64,000 nt of DNA from Rutidosis leptorrhynchoides (GCF_046630445.1 NC_092333.1:103667501-103731500); one strand, 5' to 3'. Positions 36,817-50,750 are shown, numbered from the stretch's first letter. Made by a program: numbers and translations. The notes: generated by a model from the sequence alone, not told the origin.

Positions 36817-39800
36817 TGTGACGCCCCGTACTAAATCAACATGTACGGACCATCAACAACAGGATCATTACAAGGTCAAACACTATATGCGTTTTCAAAA
36901 CAAGTTTGCATTCATGATAAAAGTGATGTCTTAACTAACATCGAATGTTTAACAACCCAAAAGTATGCTTCAATGAACAGAAGCAATTAATAATTGTACG
37001 TGACCCAAAGGTCGTTACGAATACACAGTTCAAAAGTATTAAAGTTTGAATGCAAGGTAAAGTATTTCATGCAGTGACATCTCTACTCTAGCAAAGCACA
37101 GCGGAAGTCTACGAGGCATGACTAGTACAACGGCGGAAGCAGCTAACCTTACGCACCTGAGAAAAACATGCTTAAAAACGTCAACACAAAGGTTGGTGAG
37201 CTATAGTTTAAGTATAACAGTAATGTAATGTAGGCCACGAGATTTCAGTGCTACAAGGAGCGTTTCAAAACAGTATGATAAAGTATATGTTTAACCGTGG
37301 GCACTTGGTAACTAACTTAACGTTTATAACCCCCTGTAAGTGCACTTGGCGAGTGCGTATGTATACGAAGTATTAAACACTCGTTAAATGCTAGCGCGAC
37401 TAGCCCGAGTGGGGATGTCAAACCCTATGGATCCATATCTAAGATTCGCGTTCACCGGTTCATAAACCAATGACTAAACGTTACCGAGCTAAAGGGAAAG
37501 TTTATGCCGTTGTATAACCCACACATATATAAAGTTTAAGTACTCGTGCCTAGTATGTAAAACGTAAAACACGCATGCATTCTCAGTCCCAAAATAGTTT
37601 AAGTAAAAAGGGATGCTATAACTCACAGTGATAAAGTAGTAGTAAAGTCGGTTCGGGAAAGTAAGCAAGTACGTAGGTCCGGAAAGTCCTCAACCTAAGT
37701 CAAAAGTTACTAAGTCAGTAAATCGTCCCAATAGGTTTAAAAGTATGTAAATTAGGTCTTAAGGGTCATCATCATTCATCATCAAACAAAAGGTGCAAAG
37801 TAAGTTTCGTTCATGAAAGTAGTTTAAAACAAAGGCTGACTTGGATCAGTCACCACGGCCTCTATACCTACTGAAATAAGGTGAGACTAGTGGCCATGGC
37901 TCCGTATATGAGTCCTTTATTCGTGGTAAAAATTCCAGAAGCAAACTCGTCTTCGTTTGATCGTGGCGACGGTCTAAGTGCGAGTAGGTCAGAATTTTCA
38001 GCACAACGTTAAAAGGACATAGCGACGATCGGAGGGCCATAAATCCTAAACCGTAACTCGGATTAAGACGAGTCCTAAATGAAGTTATCTACTCGAACAG
38101 AGCTAACTGAATATCAACATTACAGTAGCCCAGGTCGTACTGATCAGACCCAGAAACAGTAAAACAGTAGGTTCCGGTGGTTTTTGGTGCTCGATGCTTA
38201 TCACGGTTCTCATCCTTGATGCATATAGCTTCAAGTGTACAACTCCTTGATGTGTTTGCATCATATTAACCAAGGTTTCACCATCATAACACTTGTGTAA
38301 GTCTAAGACATCTAGCACAACTCAATTAAGTGTTGTATGTAGTTTGATGAACCAAAGTTACATCAAAGTCTTAGATTTAACACATACATGAACTATAAAA
38401 GTAATATTGAACTACAAACTTGAAAGTAAACTAACTAATCAAGATCTTAAGATGTAGAACATAGTTCTTAGTTAGATCTTGAAGATCCAAGACCCAAAGG
38501 TCTAGATCTAAAGTTATTAAGTTAAATCCTAAGTAATAATACTTGAATCTTTACTTTAATGAAACCATAAGCTACAAAACTTAAATTTTCATCTTGTAAA
38601 GTGTATGTAAGCTTTCAAGCTTTTGTTAATGACAAAATAAGTAGACCATAAGCTATAGAACTTAGATCTATCACAAGTATATGAAGTTATAACTAAAGAG
38701 TTACACTTCCATGTTCTTGAACTTTCAAGTTAACTTTTGTTCAAGAAAAATGAGATCAAAGTTAACTAGTAACACTTGACCATCAAAGCTACAAACACGA
38801 ATTTAAATGTACAAGAAATGAAGTAATAAACTAAATATACAAGTAACAAGTCATGGTTGTTCATACTTTAAAGATTCAAACCAAAGTTTGATCTTTAAGA
38901 ATGTAAACTTTAAGTTTACAAACATGAATCACAAGTATGAGTTTAACAACACATGAACTTTCATCTTTTAAAAACAATAAAGGTAGAATCATAAACTAGT
39001 AAGTTTATGTTCTTGTGTGTTCTTGTAAATACAAGATAATATGAAGAATCAAACTAAAGAGTTTGGTTCTTAACAACATGTAAGTAAATAACAACAACAA
39101 AGTTCATGTAACTAAGTAACAAACATGAACAAGTATTAACAAGTAAATGATGATGAATGTAAGAGTGTTTGAGATTCGGTTTTTGAAGGAAAAAGAAAGA
39201 AAAGAAACCTTGTTACTTACAAGAATTAGAGAGAAAAGTGAGAGAAATGGAAGTATGAAATGAAGAGTATGTGAGAGTGAAGTGATACCAGTGAATCAAG
39301 TAGTAAAAAAAAAGATTTGAACTCTCCCATTGACCAAGGTGGCCTACGGTTTTGGCTCATCAAAGGGGAGGAGGGATAAGTCCACTAGATCATGTATGTT
39401 AAAGTCTTTAAAAGTTGGTTACAAGGTGTCTTGTTATGGGAAAGGTGTGTAACTAAGCAAGCAACTAGATTCCATGAACCAAACCACCTAGTTAAACCTT
39501 AATGATGATACTTACATGGAAGTAATGGGTTAATGAGTCCATTGAAGAAGTAGGGTGGGCTCTTAAGTCTCCATTAATCACAAGCCCAAGTCCAATTAAG
39601 TAGTTAAACAAATAAATCCAATAAAAGCCCAAGTAATTAACTAGTAGCCATAGTTAATCAAAATGATTAATAAAACTTAATCATGAATGTAAATAATATC
39701 TTAAAATATTATTCGTGCAATGTACGCGTGTCACAAAGACGTTTCGGGCATTTAAAAGTTAATCGCGATAACAAGTAAATGTAATAACATACATTCATTT

Positions 39801-39861
39801 AATCACAAGTATTAATAATAAAGATTATTAATTAAACGTTGGAAAATCCAGGGTCGTTACA
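36817..39861 (-). repeat. 3' LTR of element E
   Basis: About 3045 bases. On the minus strand it starts TGTAACGACCCTGG and ends GTACGGGGCGTCACA. The partner LTR is outside the window. Small ORFs at 37846-38318 are not convincing. Confidence 0.8.
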
Positions 39862-39898
39862 TTACCCACCTGTTAAAGAAAATTTCATCCCGAAATTT
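39862..39898 (-). promoter_or_regulatory. Pre-LTR stem-loop and polypurine region of element E
   Basis: On the minus strand AAATTTCGGGATGAAATTT overlaps the pol stop codon and is followed by AACAGGTGGGTAA and the LTR. It is the same stem-loop as in A-D with one base changed (G-T pairing still possible in RNA). Confidence 0.65.
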
Positions 39899-42356
39899 TA
39901 AGCTGAAGGGGATGAAGGAGCTGGAAAAAGGTGAGGATACTTCTGCATCATACGATCCTCTCGCTCCCAAGTAAACTCAGGTCCTCGCTTGGCATTCCAT
40001 CGAACTCGGACGATCGAAATCCTGTTGTGTTTCAAAACCTTGACCTCACGGTCCATAATCTCGACAGGCTCTTCCACGAAGTGGAGTTTGTCATCAATTG
40101 TAAGTCCCTCCAATGGTATGACTAGTTCAGGTGGAGCAAGACACTTCTTCAAGTTCGATACATGAAAAGTAGGATGAACTGAGCTCAATTGAGTTGGAAG
40201 ATCCAGACGGTAAGCAACGGGTCCAACACGCTCCAAAATTTTGAAAGGGCCAATGTATCGCGGATTTAACTTTCCGCGTTTTACAAAACGAATCACACCT
40301 TTCCAAGGTGCAACCTTCAGCATAACACGGTCTCCGACGTTGAATTCAAAGTCTTTACGTTTACGGTCTGCATAACTCTTTTGGCGATCACGGGCCGCCT
40401 TGAGTCTGTTTTGAATTTGAGCAATCTTCTCTGAGGTCTCATGGACTATCTCGGGTCCGGTGAGTTGTACTTCGCCTAACTCGGCCCAACAAATAGGTGA
40501 ACGGCACTTGCGGCCATAAAACGCTTCAAAAGGTGCAGCATTAATGCTCGAGTGATAACTGTTGTTGTACGAGAATTCGGCTAACGGCAAATGCCTTTCC
40601 CAAGCCTTTCTAAAATCAATGACACATGCACGCAACATGTCCTCCAAGGTCTGAATCGTTCGTTCACTTTGCCCGTCGGTCTGTGGGTGATAAGCAGTAC
40701 TCATGTTGAGACGGGTTCCCATGGCTTCTTGTAAAGAACGCCAAAATCTAGAAGCAAAATGGGGATCACGATCTGAGATGATCGATAAAGGTATACCATG
40801 ACGTGATACAACCTCTTTGATGTATAGTTGAGCAAGTCTTTCCATCGTATCCGTTTCCTTCATCGCTAAGAAGTCTGCAGATTTAGTAAGGCGATCAACG
40901 ATAACCCAAATGGTATCGTATCCGCCCATTGTCTTTGGTAGCTTGGTGATGAAATCCATTGTTATCATTTCCCATTTCCATTGTGGGATCTCCGGTTGCT
41001 GAAGTAACCCAGAAGGTCTCTGATGCTCGGCCTTAACTTTCGAGCAAGTCAAACACTTACCAACATACGTTGCAACGTCCTTCTTAAGATTCGGCCACCA
41101 ATACCGTTCCTTAAGATCGTGGTACATTTTGCCCGCTCCAGGGTGAATCGAATATCTCGACTTGTGGGCTTCATCAAGAATAAGGTTCCGTAGATCTCCA
41201 TAACGAGGTACCCAAATTCTTCCGGCATAGCTTCGGAGTCCAGATTCCCTAACCTCGAATTTAGAGACGAGAATGTTCAAGTATTCGTATCATAAGTTCT
41301 TCTCTATGAGAGCCTCTTCTTGGGCCACTCGGATCTGGCTGTGAAGATTCGAATGGATGGTGATGCTCAGATCCCGAACTCGTAGAGGTACCGTCCTCTC
41401 CTTTCGGCTCAGAGCGTCGGCTACAACATTGACCTTGACAGGATGGTAGCGAAGTTCACAATTATAGTCGTTCAGCGTCTCAATCCATCGTCGTTGTCTC
41501 ATGTTCAGGTGCTTCTGGTCGAATATGTGCTGGAGACTCTTATGATCGGTGAAAATAGTACTCTTAGTCCCATAAAGATAGTGCCTCCACAATTTGAGCG
41601 CGAAAACAACGGCTCCAAGTTCAAGATCGTGCGTAGTGTAGTTCCGTTCGTGAATCTTCAGTTGACGGGAAGCATAGGATATAACCTTAGATCTTTGCAT
41701 CAGTACACAACCAAAACCACTTTTCGATGCATCACAATAAACTACGAAATCGTCACTGCCTTCAGGAAGTGATAAAATAGGTGCGGTGGTCAATTTCTTC
41801 TTCAAGGTTTGAAATGCTGACTCTTGTTCGGCTGCCCAAACAAATTTCTTCCCTTTATGTGTTAGTGCGGTTAATGGACGCGAAATCAGAGAAAATCCTT
41901 CAATAAACCTTCGGTAGTAACCGGCGAGGCCTAGGAATTGACGAATGTGAGTCGGAGTAGTGGGGGTTTCCCATTTGCTGATAGCTTCAATCTTGGCGGG
42001 GTCAACCTTGATACCCTGGTCGCTCACAACATGACCCAGAAATTGTACTTCCTTCAACCAGAACTCACACTTAGAGAACTTTACATAAAGTTGCTCTCGT
42101 CTCAGGAGTTCAAGCACAAGTCGCAGATGTTGTTCATGCTCCTCTTCGCTCTTGGAGTAGATGAGGATATCATCTATGAAGACAATAACAAACTTATCCA
42201 AGTATGGCTTGCAGACACGATTCACGAGGTCCATAAACACGGCAGGTGCATTGGTTAAACCGAATGGCATCACAAGAAACTCATAATGACCATAGCGGGT
42301 TCTGAATGCAGTTTTCATCACGTCACTTTCTTTCACCCTCAGCTGGTGATAGCCGG
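39898..42356 (-). pseudogene. Pol (RT-RNase H-integrase-chromodomain) of element E, 5' part missing
   Basis: From 42356 downward: RT with [20 protein letters not shown] and FIDDIL; RNase H with [14 protein letters not shown] and [11 protein letters not shown] (to about 41390); a single in-frame TGA at 41290-41292; then HHCC ([10 protein letters not shown]...CLTCSK), the DDE core ([28 protein letters not shown]) and the chromodomain-like end [16 protein letters not shown] to the stop at 39898. Apart from the TGA both open frames are in register, so this element is well preserved. The TGA probably arose from CGA by CpG deamination. The protein differs clearly from that of C and D, so it is a separate subfamily. 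Confidence 0.9.
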
Positions 42357-45300
42357 TGAAATGTCCCGTTCATATTGTTTATAAACGTTCCATATTAATT
42401 AATATCGTTGCGAGGTTTTTGACCTCTATATGAGACGTTTTTCAAAGACTGCATTCATTTTTAAAACAACCATAACCTTTATTTTACCAATAAAGGTTTC
42501 AAAAGCATTACGTAGATTATCAAATAATGATAATCTAAAATATACCGATTACACACGACCATTACATAATGGTTTACAATAGAAATATATTACATCGACA
42601 TATGTTTATTGAATGCAGTTTTTACACAATATCATACAAACACGGACTCCAAATCTTGTCCTTATTTTAGTATGCAACAGCGGAAGCTCTTAGTATTCAC
42701 CTGAGAATAAACATGCTTTAAACGTCAACAAAAATGTTGGTGAGTTATAGGTTTAACCTATATATATCAAATCGTAATAATAGACCACAAGATTTCATAT
42801 TTCAATACACATCCCATACATAGAGATAAAAATCATTCATATGGTGAACACCTGGTAACTGACATTAACAAGATGCATATATAAGAATATCCCCATCATT
42901 CCGGGACACCCTTCGGATATGATATAAATTTCGAAGTACTAAATCATTCGATACTTTGGATGGGGTTTGTTAGGCCCAATAGATCTATCTTTAGGATTCG
43001 CGTCAATTAGGGTGTCTGTTCCCTAATTCTTAGATTACCAGACTTAATAAAAAGGGGTATATTTGATTTCGATAATTCAACCATAGAATGTTGTTTCAAG
43101 TACTTGTGTCTATTTTGTAAATCATTTATAAAACCTGCATGTATTCTCATCCCAAAAATATTAGATTTTAAAAGTGGAACTATAACTCACTTTCACAGAT
43201 TTTTACTTCGTCGGGAAGTAAGACTTGGCCACTGGTCGATTCACGAACCTATAACAAATATGTACATATATATCAAAGTATATTCAAAATATATTTACAA
43301 CACTTTTAATACATTTTGATGTTTTAAGTTTATTAAGTCAGCTATCCTCGTTAGTAACCTACAACTAGTTGTCCACAATTAGATGTACAGAAATAAATCG
43401 ATATATATTATCTTGAATCAATCCACGACCCAGTGTATACATGTCTCAGGCTAGATCACAACTCAAAGTATATATATTTTTGGAATCAACCTCAACCCTG
43501 TATAGCTAACTCCCACATTACTGCATATAGAGTGTCTATGGTTGTTCCAAATAATATATACACATGGGTCGATATGATATGTCAAAACATTTGCATACGT
43601 GTCTATGGTATCCCAAGATTACATAATATATTAAAATACATGTATAATACAATATAAGTTAGCTAGGATATGATTTGTATAGATTTGTTAAACATTTCCA
43701 GTAGCTAAAATAATCAAAAAATATCCAATCTTGTTTTACCCATAACTTCTTCATTTTAAATCCGTTTTGAGTGAATAAAATTGCTATGGTTTCACATTGA
43801 ACTCTATTTTATGAATATAAACAGAAAAAGTATAGGTTTATAGTCGGAAATATAAGTTACAAGTCGTTTTTGTAAGAGGTAGTCATTTCAGTCGAAAGAA
43901 TGACGTCTTGATGACCATTTTGAAAAACATACTTCCACTTTGAGTTTAACCATGATTTTTGGATATAGTTTCATGTTCATAAGAAAAATAATTTTCCCAG
44001 AAGAACAACTTTTAAATCAAAGTTTATCATAGTTTTTAATTAACTAACCCAAAACAGCCCGCTGTGTTACTACAACGGCGTAAATCCGGTTTTACGGTGT
44101 TTTTCGTGTTTCCAGGTTTTAAATCATTAAGTTAGCATATCATATAGATATAGAACATGTGTTTAGTTGATTTTAAAAGTCAAGTTAGAAGGATTAACTT
44201 TTGTTTGCGAACAAGTTTAGAATTAACTAAACTATGTTCTAGTGATTACACGTTTAAACCTTCGAATAAGATAGCTTTATATGTATGAATCGAATGATGT
44301 TATGAATATCATTACTGCCTCAAGTTTTCTGGATAAAGCTACTGGAAATAAGAAAAATGGATCTAGCTTCAAAGGATCCTTGGATGGCTTGAAAGTTCTT
44401 GAAGCAGAATCATGACACGAAAACAGTTCAAGTAAGATTTTCACTCGAAATAAGATTGTTATAGCTGTAGAAATTGAATCAAAGTTTGAATATGAATATT
44501 ACCTTGAATTAGAAAGATAACCTACTGTAAATAACAAAGGTTTCTTAATCTTAGATGATTACTTGGAATGGATTAGAAAGCTTGGAAGTAGACTTGCAAT
44601 CTTGGAAGTATTCTTGATTTTTATGAAACTATACTTATGGAATTTATGAAGAACACTTAGAACTTGAAGATAGAACTTGAGAGAGATTAATTAGATGAAG
44701 AAAATCGAAGAATTAAAGTGCTTGTAGGTGTTTTTGGTTGTTGGTATACGGATTAGATATAAAGGATGTGTAATTTTGTTTACATGTAAATAAGTCATGA
44801 ATGATTACTCATATTTTTGTAATTTTATGAGATATTTCATGCTAGTTGCCAAATGATGGTTCCCACATGTGTTAGGTGACTCACATGGGCTGCTAAGAGT
44901 TGATCATTGGAGTGTATATACCACTAGTACATACATCTAAAAGTTGCGTATTGTACGAGTACGAATACGGGTGCATACGAGTAGAATTGTTGATGAAACT
45001 GAACGAGGATGTAATTGTAAGCATTTTTGTTAAGTAGAAGTATTTTTATAAGTGTCTTGAAGTCTTTCAAAAGTGTATAAATACATATTAAAACACTACA
45101 TGTAAATACATTTTAACTGAGTCGTTAAGTCATCGTTAGTCGTTACATGTAAGTGTTGTTTTGAAACCTTTAGGTTAACGATCTTGTTAATTGTTGTTAA
45201 TCCATTGTTTATTATATCTAAAAAGATGTTAAATTATTACATTATCATGATATTATGATATATAATATATCTTAGTATAATATATATACAGTTAAATGTC

Positions 45301-45818
45301 GTTACAACGATAATCGTTACATATATGTCTCGTTTCGAAATCATTAAGTTAGTAGTCTTGTTTTTACATATGAAGTTCATTGTTAATATACTTAATGACA
45401 TGTTTACTTATCATTTATCATGATTAAATATAGTGTATCAATATCTTAATATGATTCATTTGTATTTAGTAAGACGTTGTTATAACGATAATCGTTATAT
45501 ATATCGTTTCGAGTTTCTTAATTCAATAAACTCAATTTTATGTATATAACTCATTGTTAAAATACCTAATGAGATACTTGCTTATCATAATATCATGTTA
45601 ACTATATATATAATCATATATATGTCATCATATAGTTTTTACAAGTTTTAACGTTCGTGAATCACCGGTCAACTTGGGTGGTCAATTGTCTATATGAAAC
45701 CTATTTCAATTAATCAAGTCTTAACAAGTTTGATTGCTTAACATGTTGTAAACATTTAATCATGTAAATAACAATTTCATTTAATATATACAAACATGAA
45801 AAAGTTGGGGTCACTACA
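42357..45818 (-). repeat. 3' LTR of element D
   Basis: About 3462 bases. On the minus strand it starts TGTAGTGACCCC and ends ACATTTCA. It is similar to the LTRs of C throughout, with many scattered substitutions and small indels. The flank 42352-42356 (GCCGG, plus strand) is the predicted target duplication. Confidence 0.92.
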
Positions 45819-45855
45819 GTACCTACCCGTTAAATAAATTTCGTCCCGAAATTTT
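45819..45855 (-). promoter_or_regulatory. Pre-LTR stem-loop and polypurine region of element D
   Basis: The minus strand carries AAATTTCGGGACGAAATTT (45855-45837), then AACGGGTAGGTAC, then the LTR. Identical to element C. Confidence 0.72.
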
Positions 45856-48143
45856 AAGCAGTTGGAGGTGTTGAAGTATCTTCTGGAAATAAGTGCGGGT
45901 ATTTCTTCTTCATCTGATCTTCTCATTCCCAGGTGAACTCGGGTCCTCTACGAGCATTCCATCGAACTTTAACAATTGGTATCTTATTTTGCTTAAGTCT
46001 TTTAACGTCACGATCCATTATTTCGACGGGTTCTTCGATGAATTGAAGTTTTTCGTTGATTTGGATTTCATCTAACGGAATAGTGAGATCTTCTTTAGCA
46101 AAACATTTCTTCAAATTTGAGACGTGGAAAGTGTTATGTATAGCCACGAGTTGTTGAGGTAACTCAAGTCGGTAAGCTACTGGTCCGACACGATCAATAA
46201 CCTTGAATGGTCCAATATACCTTGAATTTAATTTCCCTCATTTACCAAATCGAACAACGCCTTTCCAAGGTGCAACTTTAAGCATGACCATTTCTCCAAT
46301 TTCAAATTCTATATCTTTTCTTTTAATGTCAGCGTAGCTCTTTTGTCGACTTTGGGCTGTTTTCAACCGTTGTTGAATTTGGATGATCTTCTCGGTAGTT
46401 TCTTGTATTATCTCCCGACCCGTAATCTGTCTATCCCCCACTTCACTCCAACAAATCGGATACCTGCACTTTCTACCATAAAGTGCTTCAAACGGCGCCA
46501 TCTCAATGCTTGAATGGTAGCTGTCGTTGTAGGAAAATTCTGCTAACGGTAGATGTCGATCCCAACTGTTTTTGAAATCAATAACACATGCTCGTAGCAT
46601 GTCTTCAAGCGTTTGTATTGTCCTTTCACTCTGTCCATCAGTTTGTGGATGATAGGCAGTACTCATGTCTAGACGAGTCCCTAATACTTGTTGCAACGTC
46701 TGCCAGAACCTTGAAACAAATCTACCATCCCTATCAGAGATAATAGAGATGGGTATTCCATGTCTGGAGACAACCTCCTTCAAATACAATCGCGCCAACT
46801 TCTCCATTTTGTCATCTTCTCTTATTGGTAGGAAGTGTTCTGACTTGGTGAGACGATCAACTATTACCCAAATAGTATCATAACCACTTGCAGTCCTTGG
46901 CAATTTAGTAATGAAATCCATGGTAATGTTTTCCCATTTCCATTCCGGGATTTTAGGTTGTTGTAGTAGACCTGATGGTTTCTGATGTTCAGCTTTGACC
47001 TTAGAACATGTCAAACATTCTCCTACATATTTAGTAATATCGGCTTTCATACCTGGCCACCAAAAATGTTTCTTAAGATCCTTGTACATCTTCCCCATTC
47101 CAGGATGTATTGAGTATCTGGTTTTATGAGCTTCTCTAAGTACCATTTCTCTCATATCTCCAAATTTTGGTACCCAAATTCTTTCAGCCCTATACTGGGT
47201 TTCCGTCTTCCCAAATATTAAGATGCTTCTCCGATCCTTTGGGTATTTCATCCTTTAAATTTCACTCTTTTAAAACTCCTTGTTGCGCCTCCTTTATTTG
47301 AGTAGTAAGGTTAGTGTGAATCATTATATTCATAGATTTTACTCGAATGGGTTCTCTGTCCTTTCTGCTCAAGGCGTCGGCTACCACATTTGCCTTCCCC
47401 GGGTGGTAACAAATCTCAAAGTCGTAATCATTCAACAATTCAATCCACCTACGCTGCCTCATATTCAGTTGTTTCTGATTAAATATGTGTTGAAGACTTT
47501 TGTGGTCGGTATATATAATACTTTTGACCCCATATAAGTAGTGCCTCCAAGTCTTTAATGCAAAAACAACCGCGCCTAATTCCAAATCATGCGTTATATA
47601 ATTTTGCTCGTGAAACTTCAATTGTCTAGAGGCATAAGCAATCACCTTAGTTCGTTGCATTAATACACAACCGAGACCTTGCTTTGATGCGTCATAATAA
47701 ATCACAAAATCATCATTCCCTTCAGGCAATGACAATATAGGTGCCGTAGTTAGCTTTTTCTTCAATAACTGAAACGCCTTCTCTTGTTCATCCTTCCATT
47801 CAAATTTCTTCCCTTTATGCGTTAATGCAGTCAAGGGTTTTGATATTTTGGAGAAATCTTGGATGAATCTTCTGTAGTAACCAGCCAATCCTAAAAAATG
47901 ACGTATATGCTTCGGAGTTTTTGGGGTTTCCCACTTTTTAACGGTTTCGATCTTTACCGGGTCTACCTGGATACCTTCTTTGTTCACTATGTGACCGAGG
48001 AATTGAACTTCTTCCAACCAAAATGAACACTTTGAAAACTTAGCGTACAGTTTTTCTTTCCTCAATACTTCTAGCACTTTTCTCAAACGTTCTTCGTGCT
48101 CTTGATCATTCTTTGATTAAATAAGTATGTCATCGATGAAAAC
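45854..48143 (-). pseudogene. RT end, RNase H, integrase and chromodomain of element D, broken
   Basis: From 48143 downward it holds the end of the RT palm, a nonsense codon at the start of the stretch that reads YSKN in element C, then the connection and RNase H (47262-48086, with [10 protein letters not shown] in place of YCDASK). A frame break lies near 47255. Integrase (46238-47251) has HHCC and the DDE motifs [18 protein letters not shown] and [11 protein letters not shown] further stop near 46240 precedes the chromodomain-like end (45923-46147 and on to the stop at 45854). D retains codons that are mutated in C (CGA and TGG) and an intact frame near the site of C's frameshift, which makes it a useful reference for C's lesions. 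Confidence 0.88.
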
Positions 48144-48580
48144 CTCTGTTGCAAAACACCCCGTCTCGAGCCGTTGCGACGCCCGTCTCGACGATTTGGT
48201 GACTAGCCCGTCCCGTCTCGAAGAAAACCGTCTAATATGACAGTCAACGGTCAAACTTCGGGTCAAAGTTGAAAAAAATGGGGTCAAAGTCGGTCAAAAT
48301 TCAGAAAAGCCAGAAAATCGGTAAAATAGGTGAAATATATCGTATTTTAGTTTGAATTTTTTGTATTAAATTGACGATGATAACAATTATGGGTACAAAT
48401 TAATCGATTGAAGTTTTTAGCTTTAAAATATGTGTACATATATGCTTTTTTATACTTATATATTTAAAAGTCAACTTTGGTCAACGTCCGTCTCGACCCC
48501 CGTCTCGACCCCGTCTTGAACGTCTCGACCTTTTTAGGACCCGACCGTCTGGACCCCGTCTCACGTCTTTTGCAACCTTG
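48144..48580. mobile_element. Non-autonomous hAT-type MITE inside RT of element D
   Basis: 437 bases with ends CTCTGTTGCAAAA and (reverse complement) CAAGGTTGCAAAA, flanked by the 8-bp duplication ATGAAAAC (48136-48143 and 48581-48588). Comparison with uninterrupted element C shows this is a clean insertion. Both subterminal regions are packed with CCCGTCTCGA(C/G) motifs in the same orientation, about ten in all. No ORF. Confidence 0.8.
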
Positions 48581-50218
48581 ATGAAAACAATGACAAACTT
48601 GTCAAGATATGGCCCACACACTCGGTTCATAAGGTCCATGAACATAGCTGGTATGTTAGTCAATCCAAACGGCATAACCATAAACTCGTAATGACCATAA
48701 CGCGTCCTAAAAGCAGTTTTTGGAATATCATCCTCTTTTACTTGCATTTGATGATATCCAGAACATAAATTGATCTTCGAATAAACCGACGAACCTTGTA
48801 GTTGGTCAAATAAGTCATCAATTCTAAGTAGTGGATAACGGTTTTTGATGGTAAGTTTGTTCAACTCTCGGTAGTCGATACACAACCTAAATGTACCATC
48901 CTTCTTCTTGACAAACAAAACAGGAGCTCCCCATGGTGATGTGCTTGGTCGAATGAAACCACGCTCTAAAAGTTCTTGTAACTAACTTTGTAATTCTTTC
49001 ATTTCGCTGGGTGCGAGTCTGTAGGGAGCACGAGCTATTGGTGCAGCTCCTGGTACAAGGTCTATTTGAAAGTCAACGGATCGATGTGGGGGTAGTCCCA
49101 GTAATTCTTTCAGAAATACATCGGGAAATTCTTTTGCGACGGGAACATCACTGATGTTCTTTTCTTCAGGTTTAACTTCCTCGATGTGTGCTAGAATGAC
49201 GTAACAACCTTTTCTTATTAGTTTTTGAGCCTTCAAACTACTAATAAGATTTAACTTCGCGTTGTTCTTTTCTCCGTACACCATTAAAGGTTTTCCTTTT
49301 TCACGCATAATGCGAATCGCATTTTTGTAACAAACGACCTCCACTCTCACCTTTTTCAACCAGTCCATGCCAATTATTACATCAAAACTCCCTAACTCGA
49401 CTGGTATTAAATCAATTTTAAATGTTTCATTCCCCAGATTAATTTCTCTCTACCGACATATATTATCTGCTGAAATTAATTTACCGTTTGCTAATTCGAG
49501 TAAAAATTTACTATCCAAAGACGTCAATGGGCAACTTAATTTAGCACAAAATTCTCTACTCATATAACTTCTATCCGCACCCGAATCAAATAAAACATAA
49601 TAAGATTTATCGTCAATAAGAAACGTACCCGTAACAAGCTCCGGGTCTTCCTGTGCCTCTGCCGCATTAATATTGAAAACTCTTCCGCGGCCTTGTCCAT
49701 TCGTGTTCTCCTGGTTCGGGCAATTTCTAATAATGTGGCCCGGTTTTCCACATTTATAACAAACTACATTGGCATAACTTGCTCCGACACTACTTGCTCT
49801 GCCATTACTCGATCCGACACCATTTGTTCCTTTTGTTCTGTTAACCCCTGGTCCGTAGACCTCACACTTCGCCGCTCTATGACCATTTCTTTTACACTTG
49901 TTGCAAAATTTGGTGCAGAACCCCGAGTGATACTTTTCACACCTTTGGCATAGCTGCTTCTGATTGTTGTTGTTGTTGTTGTTGTTGCGGTTGTTATTGT
50001 TGTTGGGATGATTGTTGTAGTTATTGTTGTTGTTGTTGTTGTTTTGCCATTTGTTGTAGTTGCGATTGATGTTGCGATTGTTGGTATTGTTGTTGTTGTA
50101 TTGGTGACTCTTATCACCGTTTTCCTCCCACTTTCTTTTGACTAGCTTCACGTTGGCCTCTTCGTCCGCCTGTTCTTTAAATCTTCCCTCAATCTGGTTT
50201 ACTAGTTTGTGAGCCATT
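48581..50218 (-). pseudogene. Gag C-terminus, protease and RT front of element D, broken
   Basis: From 50218 downward: Gag from [13 protein letters not shown], an Asn-rich stretch, zinc knuckles [14 protein letters not shown] and [14 protein letters not shown], and protease [12 protein letters not shown] (to about 49560). Nonsense codons follow at about 49453 (after [12 protein letters not shown]) and 48980 (after EMKELQS). RT continues with [20 protein letters not shown], then [11 protein letters not shown] and [12 protein letters not shown], up to the MITE. An open frame that runs on from RT into the MITE (to 48481) is fortuitous. Confidence 0.88.
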
Positions 50219-50679
50219 TGTGATGACCCGGGAATTTCCGACCAAATTTAAACTTGAATCTTATTTGATTTCGATACAATAAGCAAAGTCTGTAATGTTG
50301 TGTTTATATAATCAATTACCTTTTGACTATTCCCGATGATTCACGAACCATTGCTTATAAATATATATATATATATATATAATAACATGAACATTAATAA
50401 ACTATTAAATATATTTATTATTATAAATAAATATGTAAAATAAGATACATTGTAATAAAAACTATTATTTTATATATAATATATGTATATTACTTGTATA
50501 TATATATATTGTTATGTTTAATCTAATTATTTAATATATATTTATTTGCGTAGTAAATTTTATTATTTAAAAACTGTTTATATATATATATATATAGTGT
50601 ATATTAAATATAATTAATTTTGAACATAAATTGTAAATGTCTGTAACTTTCGGTTAACGGTTAATTATTTTTAAAATAG

Positions 50680-50680
50680 G

Positions 50681-50750
<70 letters not shown>
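50680..50750. repeat. (TA)n microsatellite, 5' LTR of B
   Basis: About 33 TA units. The matching place in the 3' LTR (about 58965-58976) has only a few. Confidence 0.95.

Larger units (their letters stand above)
36817..42356 (-). mobile_element. Element E: gypsy chromovirus, minus strand, cut by element D
   Basis: The 3' half of a Tekay-like element: 3' LTR at 36817-39861, pre-LTR stem-loop, and pol from reverse transcriptase to chromodomain. The coding sequence stops at 42356 inside the RT motif GYHQLRV, where the LTR end of element D begins. The rest must lie past the right edge of the window. Its LTR family also left the fragment at 9995-11102. Confidence 0.88.

Noticed and set aside
48135..48588. 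Mutator assignment for the MITE in D, from a 9-bp flank GATGAAAAC
   Set aside because: Target comparison supports 8 bp with the G as the last base of the element, and the GTTGCAAAA ends fit hAT better. Kept as an alternative only.
48481..48600. RT apparently fused to an Arg/Gly-rich tail on the minus strand
   Set aside because: The tail is translated MITE sequence; comparison with C shows an insertion.
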